A stretch of 64,000 bases of DNA from Microvirga soli (GTDB taxonomy: Bacteria; Pseudomonadota; Alphaproteobacteria; Rhizobiales; Beijerinckiaceae), in contig NZ_JAERQE010000002.1 in NCBI RefSeq assembly GCF_016734765.1, positions 248,001 through 312,000 of the forward strand, written 5' to 3'. Below the pieces are notes generated by a model, which searched no databases, was not told the origin of the DNA, and saw only the letters and a list, made by a program, of their open reading frames with translations. Shown here one piece after another: positions 50,786 to 59,585 of this stretch; position 1 is the stretch's first letter; each line of letters starts with the position of its first letter. Made by a program: the position numbers and the translations under genes.

Positions 50786-51381
50786 GCGGCCACCACCTCG
50801 TTCAGGCGCAGCACTTTGGATCCCCAGTCGCCGACCACGAGGGTGCTGATGGAGGCAGGCTCGATGTCGAAGCGCCCATAGGCGTCGAGCGGCAGGCCGA
50901 GATGGTAGAGCAGGGCGGCTTTAATCACGTCACTGTGGCTGACAAGGATCACGGAGCGATCCGGATAGCGGCTGCGCAACTTCTCCAGGACGGCCACGAT
51001 CCGCGCCTGCGCTTCAAGCATGGTCTCCCCGTAGGGCGGACGGCTGTTGCTGCGGGCATTGTTCCATACCGACCAGCGGGGATCCTGTGCCAGAGCCTCG
51101 AAGCTCGTGCCGGACCACGCTCCAAAATCGATCTCAGCGATGCCTTCGCAGATTTCAAGCGGCTGTCCAAGGCGGGTCGCGATAGGCTCGGAAGTCTCGA
51201 CGGCCCGCTCAAGAGGGCTTGTGTGAATGCTGGCTATGGTCTCAGTAGCGAAGCGCTCCGCCAGGCGTTCAGCCTGAGCCTTTCCGAGCGTGCCAAGGTG
51301 CACGCCCGGCATGCGCCCGCACAAGACGGTGCCGACCCTGTCGTGGGCCGCATGGCGCACAAGATAGAACGTGGTGGTCAC
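50782..51381 (-). CDS. Histidine phosphatase family protein
   Basis: Phosphoglycerate-mutase-fold phosphatase (199 aa). The catalytic RHG-type motif is YLVRHAAHDRVG near residue 8 (RHA in place of RHG); IHTSPLERAVETSEPIA, EIDFGAWSGTSFE with the acidic catalytic residue, and VILVSHSDVIKAALL with the second His complete the active site. It lies between inositol-phosphate synthase and a glycosyltransferase, so it may remove phosphate from inositol-1-phosphate or from a glycosyl phosphate. That substrate is inferred from context only. Confidence 0.88.
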   Translation of the reverse strand: MTTTFYLVRHAAHDRVGTVLCGRMPGVHLGTLGKAQAERLAERFATETIASIHTSPLERAVETSEPIATRLGQPLEICEGIAEIDFGAWSGTSFEALAQDPRWSVWNNARSNSRPPYGETMLEAQARIVAVLEKLRSRYPDRSVILVSHSDVIKAALLYHLGLPLDAYGRFDIEPASISTLVVGDWGSKVLRLNEVVAA

Positions 51382-51393
51382 GTTTTGGAGCCC

Positions 51394-52476
51394 CTATTCT
51401 TCATCGCCGTCGATGAAGCGGATGGTTCTATCGCGGGCCTCGTTGTCGGTGAACTGCTGCGGCGGCGACTTCATGAAATAGCTGGAGGGACCCGTCAGCG
51501 CTCCGCCGATCTTGCGATCCATGGCGAGCTTCGCGCAGCGCACCGCATCGATCACGATGCCGGCGGAGTTGGGCGAGTCCCAGACTTCGAGCTTCACCTC
51601 CATGTTCAGCGGCACGCCGCCGAACGTGGTGCCCTCCAGGCGGATATAGGCCCATTTGCGGTCCGTGAGCCACGGCACGTGATCGCTCGGGCCGACATGG
51701 ATGTCGCTGGCGGGCAAGGGGATGTCGAGCTGGCTTGAAACGGCCTGCGTCTTCGAGATCTTCTTGGATTCGAGCCGCTCCCGTTCAAGCATGTTCTGGA
51801 AGTCGGTATTGCCGCCGAAATTGAGCTGATAGGTCCGGTCGAGCCGCACGCCACGCTCGCGGAAGAGATTGGCCAGCACGCGATGCACGATGGTGGCGCC
51901 GACTTGGCTTTTGATATCGTCGCCGATGATGGGAAGATTGCGCTCCTCGAAGCGCTTGCGCCATTCCGGATTGGACGCGATGAAAACCGGAATGCAGTTG
52001 ACGAAGGCACAGCCCGCCTCCAACGCCCGCTCGGCATACCATTCCGTCGCCTTTTGGGACCCTACGGGCAGATAGGAGACCAGGACGTCCGTCTTGGACT
52101 GGCGCAGGATCTCCGTGACGTCGGCCTCGTCCTGATCCGACTCCTTGATCTCCTCGCGCAGATACTTGCCGAGCCCATCCAGGGTCTTGCCGCGATGGAC
52201 GATGATGCCGCTCTCCGGAACGGCAGAGAAACGCTGCGTGTTGTTGGGCGTAGCGAAGATCGCCTCGGAGACATCACGGCCGATTTTCGAGGCGTTCACG
52301 TCGAAGGCAGCGGAAACTTCGACATCGCTGATATGATATCCGCCGATCTCCACATTCATCAGACCCGGCACGGGCTCGTTGCCCTTCGCATCCTTGTAAT
52401 AGGAAAGGCCTTGCACGAAGGACGAGGCACAGTTGCCGACGCCCACGATCCCGACACGGACCTTTCCCGTATTCAT
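51394..52476 (-). CDS. ino1: Inositol-3-phosphate synthase, Mycobacterium/archaeal type
   Basis: Converts glucose-6-phosphate to myo-inositol-phosphate using NAD+ (360 aa from the ATG at 52476, with GGGAGATGGATC upstream). Motifs match the actinobacterial Ino1 type: [18 protein letters not shown] at the N-terminus, [78 protein letters not shown] and [20 protein letters not shown]. First gene of the minus-strand unit, about 100 bases downstream of a perfect GGAAC-N17-CGTT promoter. Transfer from an actinobacterium-like donor is plausible. Confidence 0.93.
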   Translation of the reverse strand: MNTGKVRVGIVGVGNCASSFVQGLSYYKDAKGNEPVPGLMNVEIGGYHISDVEVSAAFDVNASKIGRDVSEAIFATPNNTQRFSAVPESGIIVHRGKTLDGLGKYLREEIKESDQDEADVTEILRQSKTDVLVSYLPVGSQKATEWYAERALEAGCAFVNCIPVFIASNPEWRKRFEERNLPIIGDDIKSQVGATIVHRVLANLFRERGVRLDRTYQLNFGGNTDFQNMLERERLESKKISKTQAVSSQLDIPLPASDIHVGPSDHVPWLTDRKWAYIRLEGTTFGGVPLNMEVKLEVWDSPNSAGIVIDAVRCAKLAMDRKIGGALTGPSSYFMKSPPQQFTDNEARDRTIRFIDGDEE

Positions 52477-52579
52477 GATCCATCTCCCTTGTGCTGACGG
52501 AAGAACGCTTCTTCCCAGGCGAACGCATGCCCGGGGGCCGCAGACATCAAGCCTCGGCTCTCTCTTAAGCTTGGCTTCC

Positions 52580-52605
52580 AACGGTTGAAGAACGTTTGTT
52601 GTTCC
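52580..52605 (-). promoter_or_regulatory. Sigma-EcfG (general stress) promoter for the ino1 unit
   Basis: On the minus strand GGAAC (52605-52601), a 17-base spacer and CGTT (52583-52580) match the alphaproteobacterial general-stress consensus exactly. A transcript would begin near 52573 with a leader of about 97 bases before the ino1 ATG. Confidence 0.7.
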
Positions 52606-52671
52606 GCTCGGATTGCGGGCCTTGTGACTCTTGTCTTGTCTATTCGCCGCCCAAAGTAATAAAACAGCTCA

Positions 52672-52696
52672 GGAACAAAGATGATGTTGGTTTGTT
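52672..52696 (+). promoter_or_regulatory. Probable sigma-EcfG promoter for the 52879-60731 unit
   Basis: GGAAC at 52672-52676, a 16-base spacer and TGTT at 52693-52696 match the GGAAC-N16/17-CGTT consensus with one mismatch. A transcript from about 52703 would have a long leader of roughly 175 bases that contains the palindrome and stem-loop. Confidence 0.5.
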
Positions 52697-52774
52697 TCCG
52701 AAAGGTAACCTTAAGTTTGGGATGAGATTCGCAAGGCGGAAAGCATCCGAAATCTGCGTGATATATTTTCGATA

Positions 52775-52826
52775 GGAATGCATGCATTCCCCGCGTCACA
52801 TTTCCAAACCGGAAATGGAGTGACGC
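52775..52826 (+). promoter_or_regulatory. Palindrome and bulged stem-loop in the leader of the plus-strand unit
   Basis: GGAATGCATGCATTCC at 52775-52790 is fully self-complementary. Immediately after it GCGTCAC (52793-52799) pairs with GTGACGC (52820-52826), and ATTTCC (52800-52805) with GGAAAT (52811-52816), giving a 13-bp stem with a 3-base GGA bulge. The GGAG ribosome site of the epimerase lies about 40 bases downstream. Either an operator or RNA-level control. Confidence 0.5.
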
Positions 52827-52878
52827 TTCGTGCTTTATCCATCGGTACTTAGACCAGAAACCAGTCTGGAGATATCTC

Positions 52879-53991
52879 GTGACGGATACCATCCTCATCA
52901 CCGGCGGTGCGGGTTTTATCGGGCGTTATGTTGCGCGCGCCTGCTTACAGCGCGGCCATCGGGTTCGGGTGCTCGACAGCCTGATCGAGCAGGTTCACGG
53001 CGACAAGACTCAGGCCGACGGGCTCGATCCCGAAGTCGATGTGGTCGTTGGCGATGTGCGTGACGAGACTGCAGTCCTGAAGGCGCTGAAGGGGGCTACC
53101 AAGGTTGTCCACCTTGCCGCGGAGGTCGGTGTGGGTCAGAGCATGTACGCCGTCGACCGCTATGTTTCCGTGAACGATTACGGCACGGCGGTATTGTTTC
53201 AGCAACTCATCGACAATCCTGTCAAGCGCGTGGTCGTCGCCTCGTCCATGAGCATCTATGGTGAGGGTCTCTACAAGGACGCGGAAGGGCGGATCCGCGA
53301 GGATGTTGTGCGCACGCCCCGCGCGAGCGAGAACGATCCCTGGGATCCCCTCGATGAGCAGGGGCGTCCCCTCATTCCGGTCCCGACTCCGGAATGGAAG
53401 AAGCCGGCATTGGCATCCGTCTATGCTCTGTCCAAATATGTCCAGGAACGGCTGACGCTCACCCTCTGCCCGGCTTACGGCATGGAGGGTGTGGCTCTCA
53501 GGCTCTGGAATGCCTATGGCCCCGGACAGGCCTTGTCTAATCCCTACACCGGTGTCCTCGCGATCTTCGCCTCGCGGCTCCACAATGGCCAGCCGCCGAT
53601 GATCTTCGAGGACGGGCAGCAGCGCCGCGACTTCGTGCATGTCGAGGACGTGGCGCAGGCTTTCGTCCTGGCGCTCGAGCACGAGAAGGCCCCGGGCGGC
53701 GTCTACAATGTGGGCAGCGGCCAGGATCGCACCGTGTCCGAGGTTGCAGAATTGCTGTCCCAGGCCATGAACCGGCCCATGGCGCCCGAAATTGCCGGCA
53801 AAGCGCGCATCGGCGACATCCGCCATTGCATCGCCGACATCACGAAGATCCAGGAAGAACTCGGCTACAAGCCGAAGAAAGACTTTTCTGAGGGCTTGGC
53901 GGAACTCGCCGATTGGGTCGCCAAGCAGGAAGCCAAGGATCTCGTGCAGGAAGCCCGCAAGGAGCTTGAGGCGAGAGGCTTGGTGGCATGA
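52879..53991 (+). CDS. NAD-dependent epimerase/dehydratase (dTDP-L-rhamnose 4-epimerase-like)
   Basis: Extended SDR acting on an NDP-sugar (370 aa) from a GTG at 52879 with GGAG nine bases upstream. The cofactor motif is ILITGGAGFIGRYVARA; catalytic residues are in VVASSMSIYGEGLY and YALSKYVQERL (YxxxK), and the substrate region reads NPYTGVLAIFASRLHNGQPP and EDGQQRRDFVHVEDVA. The pattern resembles WbiB-type dTDP-L-rhamnose 4-epimerases, but UDP-sugar 4-epimerisation is also possible. First gene of the long plus-strand unit; its stop overlaps the second epimerase start in ATGA. Confidence 0.87.
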   Translation: MTDTILITGGAGFIGRYVARACLQRGHRVRVLDSLIEQVHGDKTQADGLDPEVDVVVGDVRDETAVLKALKGATKVVHLAAEVGVGQSMYAVDRYVSVNDYGTAVLFQQLIDNPVKRVVVASSMSIYGEGLYKDAEGRIREDVVRTPRASENDPWDPLDEQGRPLIPVPTPEWKKPALASVYALSKYVQERLTLTLCPAYGMEGVALRLWNAYGPGQALSNPYTGVLAIFASRLHNGQPPMIFEDGQQRRDFVHVEDVAQAFVLALEHEKAPGGVYNVGSGQDRTVSEVAELLSQAMNRPMAPEIAGKARIGDIRHCIADITKIQEELGYKPKKDFSEGLAELADWVAKQEAKDLVQEARKELEARGLVA

Positions 53992-55103
53992 AGACATCCG
54001 ACACTCATGCCGGTGCCCCTGCCGCCCTTCGTCGGAGGCCTGTTCTGGTCACCGGCGGTGCGGGCTTCATCGGTTCCAATCTCGCCGACCGCTTCGCAAG
54101 CGAAGGTCATGATGTTCTGGTCTATGACGCCCTCGCGCGTCCTGGCGTCGATCGCAACCTGGAATGGTTGAAGAAGCGGCATCCGAGCAAGATCTCGGCC
54201 ATCATCGGCGACATTCGCGACGAGACGGCTGTGGCCGATGCCGCGGGTGAGGCGCAGGCCGTGTTCCATATGGCGGCGCAGGTTGCCGTTACGACGAGTC
54301 TTGTCGATCCGCGCGAAGATTTCGAGATCAATATCCGTGGCACCCTGAACCTGCTCGATGCGCTCCGGCAACGCAACGAGCGGGTGCCGCTGATTTTCGC
54401 GTCCACCAACAAGGTCTATGGCGATCTTGCAGATGTGGAACTCGAGCAGACGAACAATGCCTACAGGCCCCGCGATCCCGCTATCGGTGATTTCGGGGTT
54501 GGGGAAGCGCGGCCGCTCGACTTTCATACTCCCTACGGCTGCTCCAAGGGTGCGGCCGATCAGTATGTTCTGGACTATGCCCGCTCCTTTGGCCTTCCCA
54601 CCTGCGTCATGCGCATGAGCTGCATTTACGGGCAGCGGCAGATGGGTACAGAGGACCAGGGCTGGGTTGCTCACTTCCTGATCCGTGCTCTCGAGGGTGA
54701 GCCCATCACGATCTATGGTGATGGCTGCCAAGTCCGCGACGTGCTCAACATCTCCGATGCAGTCGATGCCTACGTGGCTGCATGGAACCGGATCGAAGCC
54801 GCTCAAGGCCGGGCCTTCAATCTGGGTGGAGGACCGACGAACGCTATCAGCCTGCGCCAGCTCATTACCCATATCGAGGACGTGATCGGCCGCCCGGTCC
54901 AGACCATCTATTCCGACTGGCGCGCTGGCGATCAACGCTACTACGTGTCCGATACCCGGCTCGTGACGCGGGAACTCGGCTTGAAGCCGCCAACCTCATG
55001 GCTCAAGGGCGTTGCCGCTCTGGCGAACTGGCTGCAGGCGGAGAGGGGGCTTGCTCCGTCGGGATCAGCATCTCGCCTGCAGACCGCCGGGGCCCTGTCA
55101 TGA
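53988..55103 (+). CDS. NAD-dependent epimerase (CDP-paratose 2-epimerase-like)
   Basis: Extended SDR (371 aa) with cofactor motif VLVTGGAGFIGSNLADRF after a short N-terminal extension. FASTNKVYGDL holds the catalytic Thr, FHTPYGCSKGAADQYVLDYA gives YxxxK, and EDQGWVAHFLIRALEGEPITI with GDGCQVRDVLN is characteristic of the CDP-tyvelose/CDP-paratose 2-epimerase group. The genes that would make CDP-paratose are not in this window, so the natural substrate may be a different NDP-sugar. It is followed by a 19-codon open frame and the GT4 enzyme. Confidence 0.86.
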   Translation: MKTSDTHAGAPAALRRRPVLVTGGAGFIGSNLADRFASEGHDVLVYDALARPGVDRNLEWLKKRHPSKISAIIGDIRDETAVADAAGEAQAVFHMAAQVAVTTSLVDPREDFEINIRGTLNLLDALRQRNERVPLIFASTNKVYGDLADVELEQTNNAYRPRDPAIGDFGVGEARPLDFHTPYGCSKGAADQYVLDYARSFGLPTCVMRMSCIYGQRQMGTEDQGWVAHFLIRALEGEPITIYGDGCQVRDVLNISDAVDAYVAAWNRIEAAQGRAFNLGGGPTNAISLRQLITHIEDVIGRPVQTIYSDWRAGDQRYYVSDTRLVTRELGLKPPTSWLKGVAALANWLQAERGLAPSGSASRLQTAGALS

Positions 55104-55145
55104 GGGTGTTCCTCGGGGCCAACTTGCACATCGCCGAGGGCTGCA

Positions 55146-56279
55146 ATGTCCGCGCTTGAGGCCGCAGGTGCCCTGCATGTGCTCATGACGGCCGATGCAG
55201 TCGGCGGGGTTTGGCAATATGCCCTCGACCTTGCCGCCGGCCTGCGGGCGCATGGTGTCAGAACGACCATCGCGGTGCTGGGTCCTGCACCATCGATGGA
55301 TCAGCGGGCCATGGCAGAAGCGGCTGGCGCGGAGGTTGTCGTAACGGGCCTTCCCCTCGATTGGACCGCATCCAATCAGGCTGAGGTGAAAGAAGCCAGT
55401 CATGCCGTCGCGCGCCTCGCAGCGCAGGTCCGGCCGGATCTCGTTCATCTCAACACGCCTGCATTGGCAGCCGACGCGCCGTTCGATGTTCCGGTCGTAG
55501 CAGTCTGCCATTCCTGTGTCGCAACCTGGTGGCAGGCGGTCAAGGATGGGCCGCTGCCGAAAGACTTCCTGTGGCGCACGGATCTTGTCAGGCGAGGCTA
55601 TGCTGCTGCCAGCAGGCTCATGGCGCCCACTCTGGCATTCGCTCAGGCAACGGCTGAGATCTATGGGCTCGCGCAGGCTCCTGCCGTTGTGAGAAACGGA
55701 AGGCGTGACTTGCAGGGCCAAACGCGGCCTCAGGACAGGACTTTCGTTTTCACAGCAGGACGCCTTTGGGACGAAGGAAAGAATTTTGCAGCCATTGATC
55801 GCGTCGCTGCGCGCCTCTCGGTCCCGGTGCTTGCCGCTGGTCCGCTGCAGGGGCCGAATGGTGTACGGATCGAAGCACATCATGCCGAGCCTCTCGGTCG
55901 CTTGAGCGATGACGATGTCGCTCGGTATCTCGGCAAGCAGCCGATCTTCTTATCGACGGCCCTCTATGAGCCCTTCGGTCTCGCCGTCTTGGAGGCGGCC
56001 CAGGCTGGCTGCGCGCTTGTCCTCACCGATATCCCGACCTTCCGCGAACTCTGGGAGGGTGCGGCGTTGTTCGTCGATCCAAGGGATGAGAGTGAAGCCG
56101 CCGCAGCGATTGAACGATTGGTGCAGGACCCGGACGCGCGGGCTGCTTTGGGACGTGCAGCCAGAAAGCGGGCTGAATCCTATTCCGTTGAGGCCATGAC
56201 TGAAGGTGTGCTGAGAGTTTATCGATCCGTGCTTGCCGGCACACAGCACGAATCCTCTCTTGAGGGCGCTGCCGCATGA
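55146..56279 (+). CDS. Glycosyltransferase family 4-type enzyme
   Basis: GT-B glycosyltransferase (377 aa). N-terminal VLMTADAVGGVWQYALDLAAGLRAHG is the acceptor domain opening of GT4 enzymes, while FVFTAGRLWDEGKNFAAIDRVA and ALYEPFGLAVLEAAQAGCALVLTD (the EPFGLxxxEA motif with its donor-phosphate-binding Glu) lie in the donor domain. No membrane helix. A GAGGG site five bases upstream supports the ATG. The stop overlaps the next gene in ATGA. It is the only non-CgeB-like transferase in the locus. Confidence 0.9.
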   Translation: MSALEAAGALHVLMTADAVGGVWQYALDLAAGLRAHGVRTTIAVLGPAPSMDQRAMAEAAGAEVVVTGLPLDWTASNQAEVKEASHAVARLAAQVRPDLVHLNTPALAADAPFDVPVVAVCHSCVATWWQAVKDGPLPKDFLWRTDLVRRGYAAASRLMAPTLAFAQATAEIYGLAQAPAVVRNGRRDLQGQTRPQDRTFVFTAGRLWDEGKNFAAIDRVAARLSVPVLAAGPLQGPNGVRIEAHHAEPLGRLSDDDVARYLGKQPIFLSTALYEPFGLAVLEAAQAGCALVLTDIPTFRELWEGAALFVDPRDESEAAAAIERLVQDPDARAALGRAARKRAESYSVEAMTEGVLRVYRSVLAGTQHESSLEGAAA

Positions 56280-57388
56280 AGTTTGTTTATTTCACCCATT
56301 CCCTTGCCTCCTGCTGGAACCATGGCAACGCGCATTTCCTGCGCGGCGTGCTGCGCGATCTCGTTCATCGCGGCCATGAGGTGGCGGCCTATGAGCCCAG
56401 GGATGCATGGAGTCTTGAGAACCTGCTGAAGGATCATGGCGGGACAGGGCTAGATGCCTACCACAGTCTCTATCCCGAGCTTTCGTCAACCGTTTTCGAT
56501 CCTGAGCTCAATCTGGACGAGACCCTTGCTGACGCTGATGTGGTGATCGTCCACGAATGGAACGATCCTTGGCTGATTGCTGCCATCGGCAAGGTGCGCA
56601 GGAAGGGCGGCCGGTTCACGCTTCTCTTCCATGACACGCACCACCGGGCGGTCAGCGACCCCAATGCCATCCGCCAGTTCGATCTCGACGGCTATGACGG
56701 CGTTCTCGCCTTTGGCGAGACCCTTGCGGAGGTCTACCGCCGTTGGGGCTGGGGTGAGCGCGTCCATGTCTGGCATGAGGCTGCCGATACACGTCTCTTT
56801 CATCCACCGGCCGAAGAGACTGAGCGCAAAGGTCTCGTCTGGATCGGCAATTGGGGCGACGACGAGCGCAACACCGAACTGGAAAGTTTCCTTTTCCGTC
56901 CGGCGCAGACCGTCGGTCTCTCGCTGGATATCTATGGGGTCCGCTATCCCGAACATGCGCTTGAAACGCTGGCCCGCTATGGTGTCACCTATCGCGGCTG
57001 GCTGCCCAATGCACGCGCTCCTGAAGTGTTTGCCCGTCATCTGGCAACGGTGCATGTGCCTCGCCGCTTCTATGTCGACATGCTGCCGGGCATCCCCACC
57101 ATCCGCGTGTTCGAGGCCCTGGCTTGCGGCATCCCGCTGATCTCCGCGCCTTGGAGCGACTCGGAAGGCCTGTTCAATCCGGGAGCGGATTATCTCGTCG
57201 CGCGGGACGAGGCTGAAATGGAGCGCCATCTCAAAGCGGTCGGCAACGATGCCGACCTGCGTCGCTCATTGGTGGAGAACGGCCTCAATGCCATTCGCAG
57301 CCGCCATTCGTGCACCCACAGGGCCGAACAGCTTCTTGCCATCCTCGCCACTCACGGTGCCGGAGCGCCGATGGAGATGTCCGCATGA
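56276..57388 (+). CDS. CgeB-like glycosyltransferase, copy B
   Basis: GT-B-type transferase (370 aa) starting FVYFTHSLASCWNHGNAHFLRGVLRDLVHRGHEVAAYEP, with the same S-x-W-x-x-G-N/H-A pattern as the other three copies. The centre has LLFHDTHHRAVSDP and VHVWHEAADTRLF; the donor-side VPRRFYVDMLPGIPTIRVFEALACGIPLIS and SDSEGLFNPGADYLVARDEAEM are CgeB-like. Coupled to its neighbours by four-base overlaps on both sides, so stoichiometric production with them is expected. Confidence 0.86.
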   Translation: MKFVYFTHSLASCWNHGNAHFLRGVLRDLVHRGHEVAAYEPRDAWSLENLLKDHGGTGLDAYHSLYPELSSTVFDPELNLDETLADADVVIVHEWNDPWLIAAIGKVRRKGGRFTLLFHDTHHRAVSDPNAIRQFDLDGYDGVLAFGETLAEVYRRWGWGERVHVWHEAADTRLFHPPAEETERKGLVWIGNWGDDERNTELESFLFRPAQTVGLSLDIYGVRYPEHALETLARYGVTYRGWLPNARAPEVFARHLATVHVPRRFYVDMLPGIPTIRVFEALACGIPLISAPWSDSEGLFNPGADYLVARDEAEMERHLKAVGNDADLRRSLVENGLNAIRSRHSCTHRAEQLLAILATHGAGAPMEMSA

Positions 57389-58479
57389 AAATCGCCTTTT
57401 ATGGCTCCAGTCTTCTCTCCTCCTACTGGAACGGCGCCGCCACCTATTATCGCGGATTGCTGAGCGATCTCGCCCGCCGTGGCTACAGCATCACTTTCTA
57501 CGAGCCCGATGCCTTCGACCGCCAGAAGCATCGTGACATCGAGCCGCCGGAATGGGCCGAGGTGAAGGTCTATCCGGCTACCGAGGAGGCCATGCGCGGC
57601 GTGGTGGCTGAAGCCGCGAAAGCCGACGTGGTGGTGAAGGCTTCCGGCGTCGGTGTGTTCGACCACGAACTGCTCGAAGGAGTGGTGGCCGCATCACGTT
57701 CGGACGCCATCCGCATCTTCTGGGACGTGGATGCCCCGGCAACCCTCGCCGAACTGCGGGAAAGCCCGGATCATCCGATCCATCGCACTATGCCGGCGCT
57801 CGATCTGGTGCTCACCTATGGCGGAGGCCCACCGGTGATCGCAGCCTATGAAGGCTTTGGCGCCCGACGCTGCATCCCGGTCTACAATGCCTGTGATCCA
57901 TCGACCCACCATCCAGTGCCGGCAGACGGGCGTTTCAAGGCGGATCTCTCCTTCCTCGGCAACCGCTTGCCTGACCGCGAAGCCCGCGTGGAGCAATTCT
58001 TCCTGGAGCCCGCCGCCCGCCTGCCGAACCGGAGCTTCCTCATCGGCGGCAACGGCTGGGAAACGAAGGGCATGCCATCGAACGTGCGCCATATCGGCCA
58101 TGTCTATACACGCGATCACAATGCCTTCAACACAAGCCCACTGGCGGTGCTCAACATCGCCCGGGACTCGATGGCCACAACAGGCTATTCGCCTGCCACC
58201 CGTGTCTTCGAAGCGGCCGGCGCCGGCGCGTGCCTGATCACCGATGCCTGGGTTGGCCTTGAGCTTTTCCTGAAGGAAGGTGAGGAGGTGCTCGTCGCCC
58301 GCGATGGCAAGGACGTGGCCGATCATGTCGAGGCGCTGACACTCGAGCGTGCCCGCGCCATCGGCGATGCCGCACGGGCGCGGATCATGGCCGAGCACAC
58401 CTATACCCGTCGCGGCGCGGAAGTGGACGAGATCCTCCGCGAGGAGGCATCCCTGAAGCGTGAAAGGAGCGTGGCGTGA
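57385..58479 (+). CDS. CgeB-like glycosyltransferase, copy C
   Basis: GT-B-type transferase (364 aa from the ATG at 57385, overlapping the previous stop). N-terminus KIAFYGSSLLSSYWNGAATYYRGLLSDLARRGYSITFYEPD; centre RIFWDVDAPATLAEL and YNACDPSTHHP; donor domain NTSPLAVLNIARDSM and ATRVFEAAGAGACLITDAWVGLELFL, the CgeB signature. The open frame extends 25 residues upstream into the preceding gene, but homologues start at KIAFYG. The stop overlaps the GTG of copy D. Confidence 0.88.
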   Translation: MKIAFYGSSLLSSYWNGAATYYRGLLSDLARRGYSITFYEPDAFDRQKHRDIEPPEWAEVKVYPATEEAMRGVVAEAAKADVVVKASGVGVFDHELLEGVVAASRSDAIRIFWDVDAPATLAELRESPDHPIHRTMPALDLVLTYGGGPPVIAAYEGFGARRCIPVYNACDPSTHHPVPADGRFKADLSFLGNRLPDREARVEQFFLEPAARLPNRSFLIGGNGWETKGMPSNVRHIGHVYTRDHNAFNTSPLAVLNIARDSMATTGYSPATRVFEAAGAGACLITDAWVGLELFLKEGEEVLVARDGKDVADHVEALTLERARAIGDAARARIMAEHTYTRRGAEVDEILREEASLKRERSVA

Positions 58480-59585
58480 GCAAGCTTCGCGTCGTCGTTC
58501 TGGGCCTGAGCCTGTCCTCGTCGTGGGGGAACGGCCATGCGACGACCTTCCGCGCACTACTAAAAGCCTTTGCATCACGGGGGCATAATATCCTGTTTCT
58601 TGAGCGGGACGTGCCCTGGTACGCCTCTCATCGCGATCTGAAGGATCCTGATTTCTGCCGGCTTGAGTTTTACTCGAGCCTGGACGATCTCAGGCGCTAC
58701 CGCGACACGATCGCCGGAGCGGATGCGGTCATAGTCGGTTCCTACGTGCCCGAGGGTGTCGCTGTCGGGCAATGGGTGCAGCAGACGGCCAAAGGCGTGG
58801 TGGCGTTCTACGACATCGATACGCCGGTGACGCTCGCGAAACTGGAGCGGGGCGATTACGAATATCTCACCCCCGCTCTCATCCGCGATTACGACGTTTA
58901 CTTCTCCTTCACAGGTGGTCCCACTCTCGATTATCTTATGGAGCATTACGGCTCGCCGGCGGCTCGGGCGCTCTATTGTTCCGTTGATCCTAAGGCTTAT
59001 CCCGCGCTCGATCACGAAAAGCGGTGGGATCTCAGCTATCTCGGTACCTACAGCCCTGACCGGCAGCCCACCCTTGAGCGTCTTCTGATCGAGCCGGCGC
59101 GCCGTGCGCCGCACCTGCGCTTCGTGGTGGCGGGCCCGCAATACCCGGACGATATCGACTGGCCGTCGAATGTGGAGCGCATCGACCATGTCCCTCCCGG
59201 CGAGCATCCGGTTTTCTATGCCCAGAGCCGCTACACGCTCAATGTGACCCGAGCTGACATGATCCGCGCGGGATACAGCCCGAGCGTTCGCCTCTTCGAG
59301 GCGGCGGCCTGTGGGACGCCCATCATTTCCGACATCTGGGATGGGATCGAGACCTTGCTCGAGCCGGGGCGGGACATCATCCTTGCCGAGACGTCGCAGG
59401 ATGTTCTCGAGGTGATCGATGCATGGCCTGAGACCCGACGGAAGGCCATGGGCGCTTCGGCGCAAAAGCGAATTTTGGCTGAGCATACGGCAGCTCACCG
59501 CGCGGCGTCCATGGAGCATGATTTTATGGAAGCGATGCACCGCATGGTCAGGAATTCTTCTCTCGCCTTGCATGTCAGGGCCTGA
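58476..59585 (+). CDS. CgeB-like glycosyltransferase, copy D
   Basis: GT-B-type transferase (369 aa) from a GTG coupled to copy C. Its opening LRVVVLGLSLSSSWGNGHATTFRALLKAFASRGHNILFLERD is nearly the same as that of copy A on the minus strand, and both have YDIDTPVT/YDLDTPVT in the centre, YLGTYSPDRQPTLERLL, and RLFEAAACGTPIISDIWDGIETLLEPG. Copies A and D are therefore close paralogues placed at opposite sides of the locus and may use the same donor sugar. Confidence 0.87.
   Translation: MSKLRVVVLGLSLSSSWGNGHATTFRALLKAFASRGHNILFLERDVPWYASHRDLKDPDFCRLEFYSSLDDLRRYRDTIAGADAVIVGSYVPEGVAVGQWVQQTAKGVVAFYDIDTPVTLAKLERGDYEYLTPALIRDYDVYFSFTGGPTLDYLMEHYGSPAARALYCSVDPKAYPALDHEKRWDLSYLGTYSPDRQPTLERLLIEPARRAPHLRFVVAGPQYPDDIDWPSNVERIDHVPPGEHPVFYAQSRYTLNVTRADMIRAGYSPSVRLFEAAACGTPIISDIWDGIETLLEPGRDIILAETSQDVLEVIDAWPETRRKAMGASAQKRILAEHTAAHRAASMEHDFMEAMHRMVRNSSLALHVRA

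Larger units (their letters stand above)
52477..52878. promoter_or_regulatory. Divergent 402-base control region of the glycan locus
   Basis: Holds two back-to-back GGAAC-type promoters (listed separately), a 16-bp perfect palindrome GGAATGCATGCATTCC at 52775-52790 and a large stem-loop at 52793-52826. No convincing gene lies in it; a minus-strand open frame across 52473-52901 has no family resemblance. AT content is higher than in flanking genes. Confidence 0.7.

Noticed and set aside
52473..52901. 142-residue minus-strand frame across the divergent glycan promoter region
   Set aside because: No homology pattern, overlaps both neighbouring gene starts and the promoter motifs; Lys/Phe-rich composition just reflects the AT-richer spacer.
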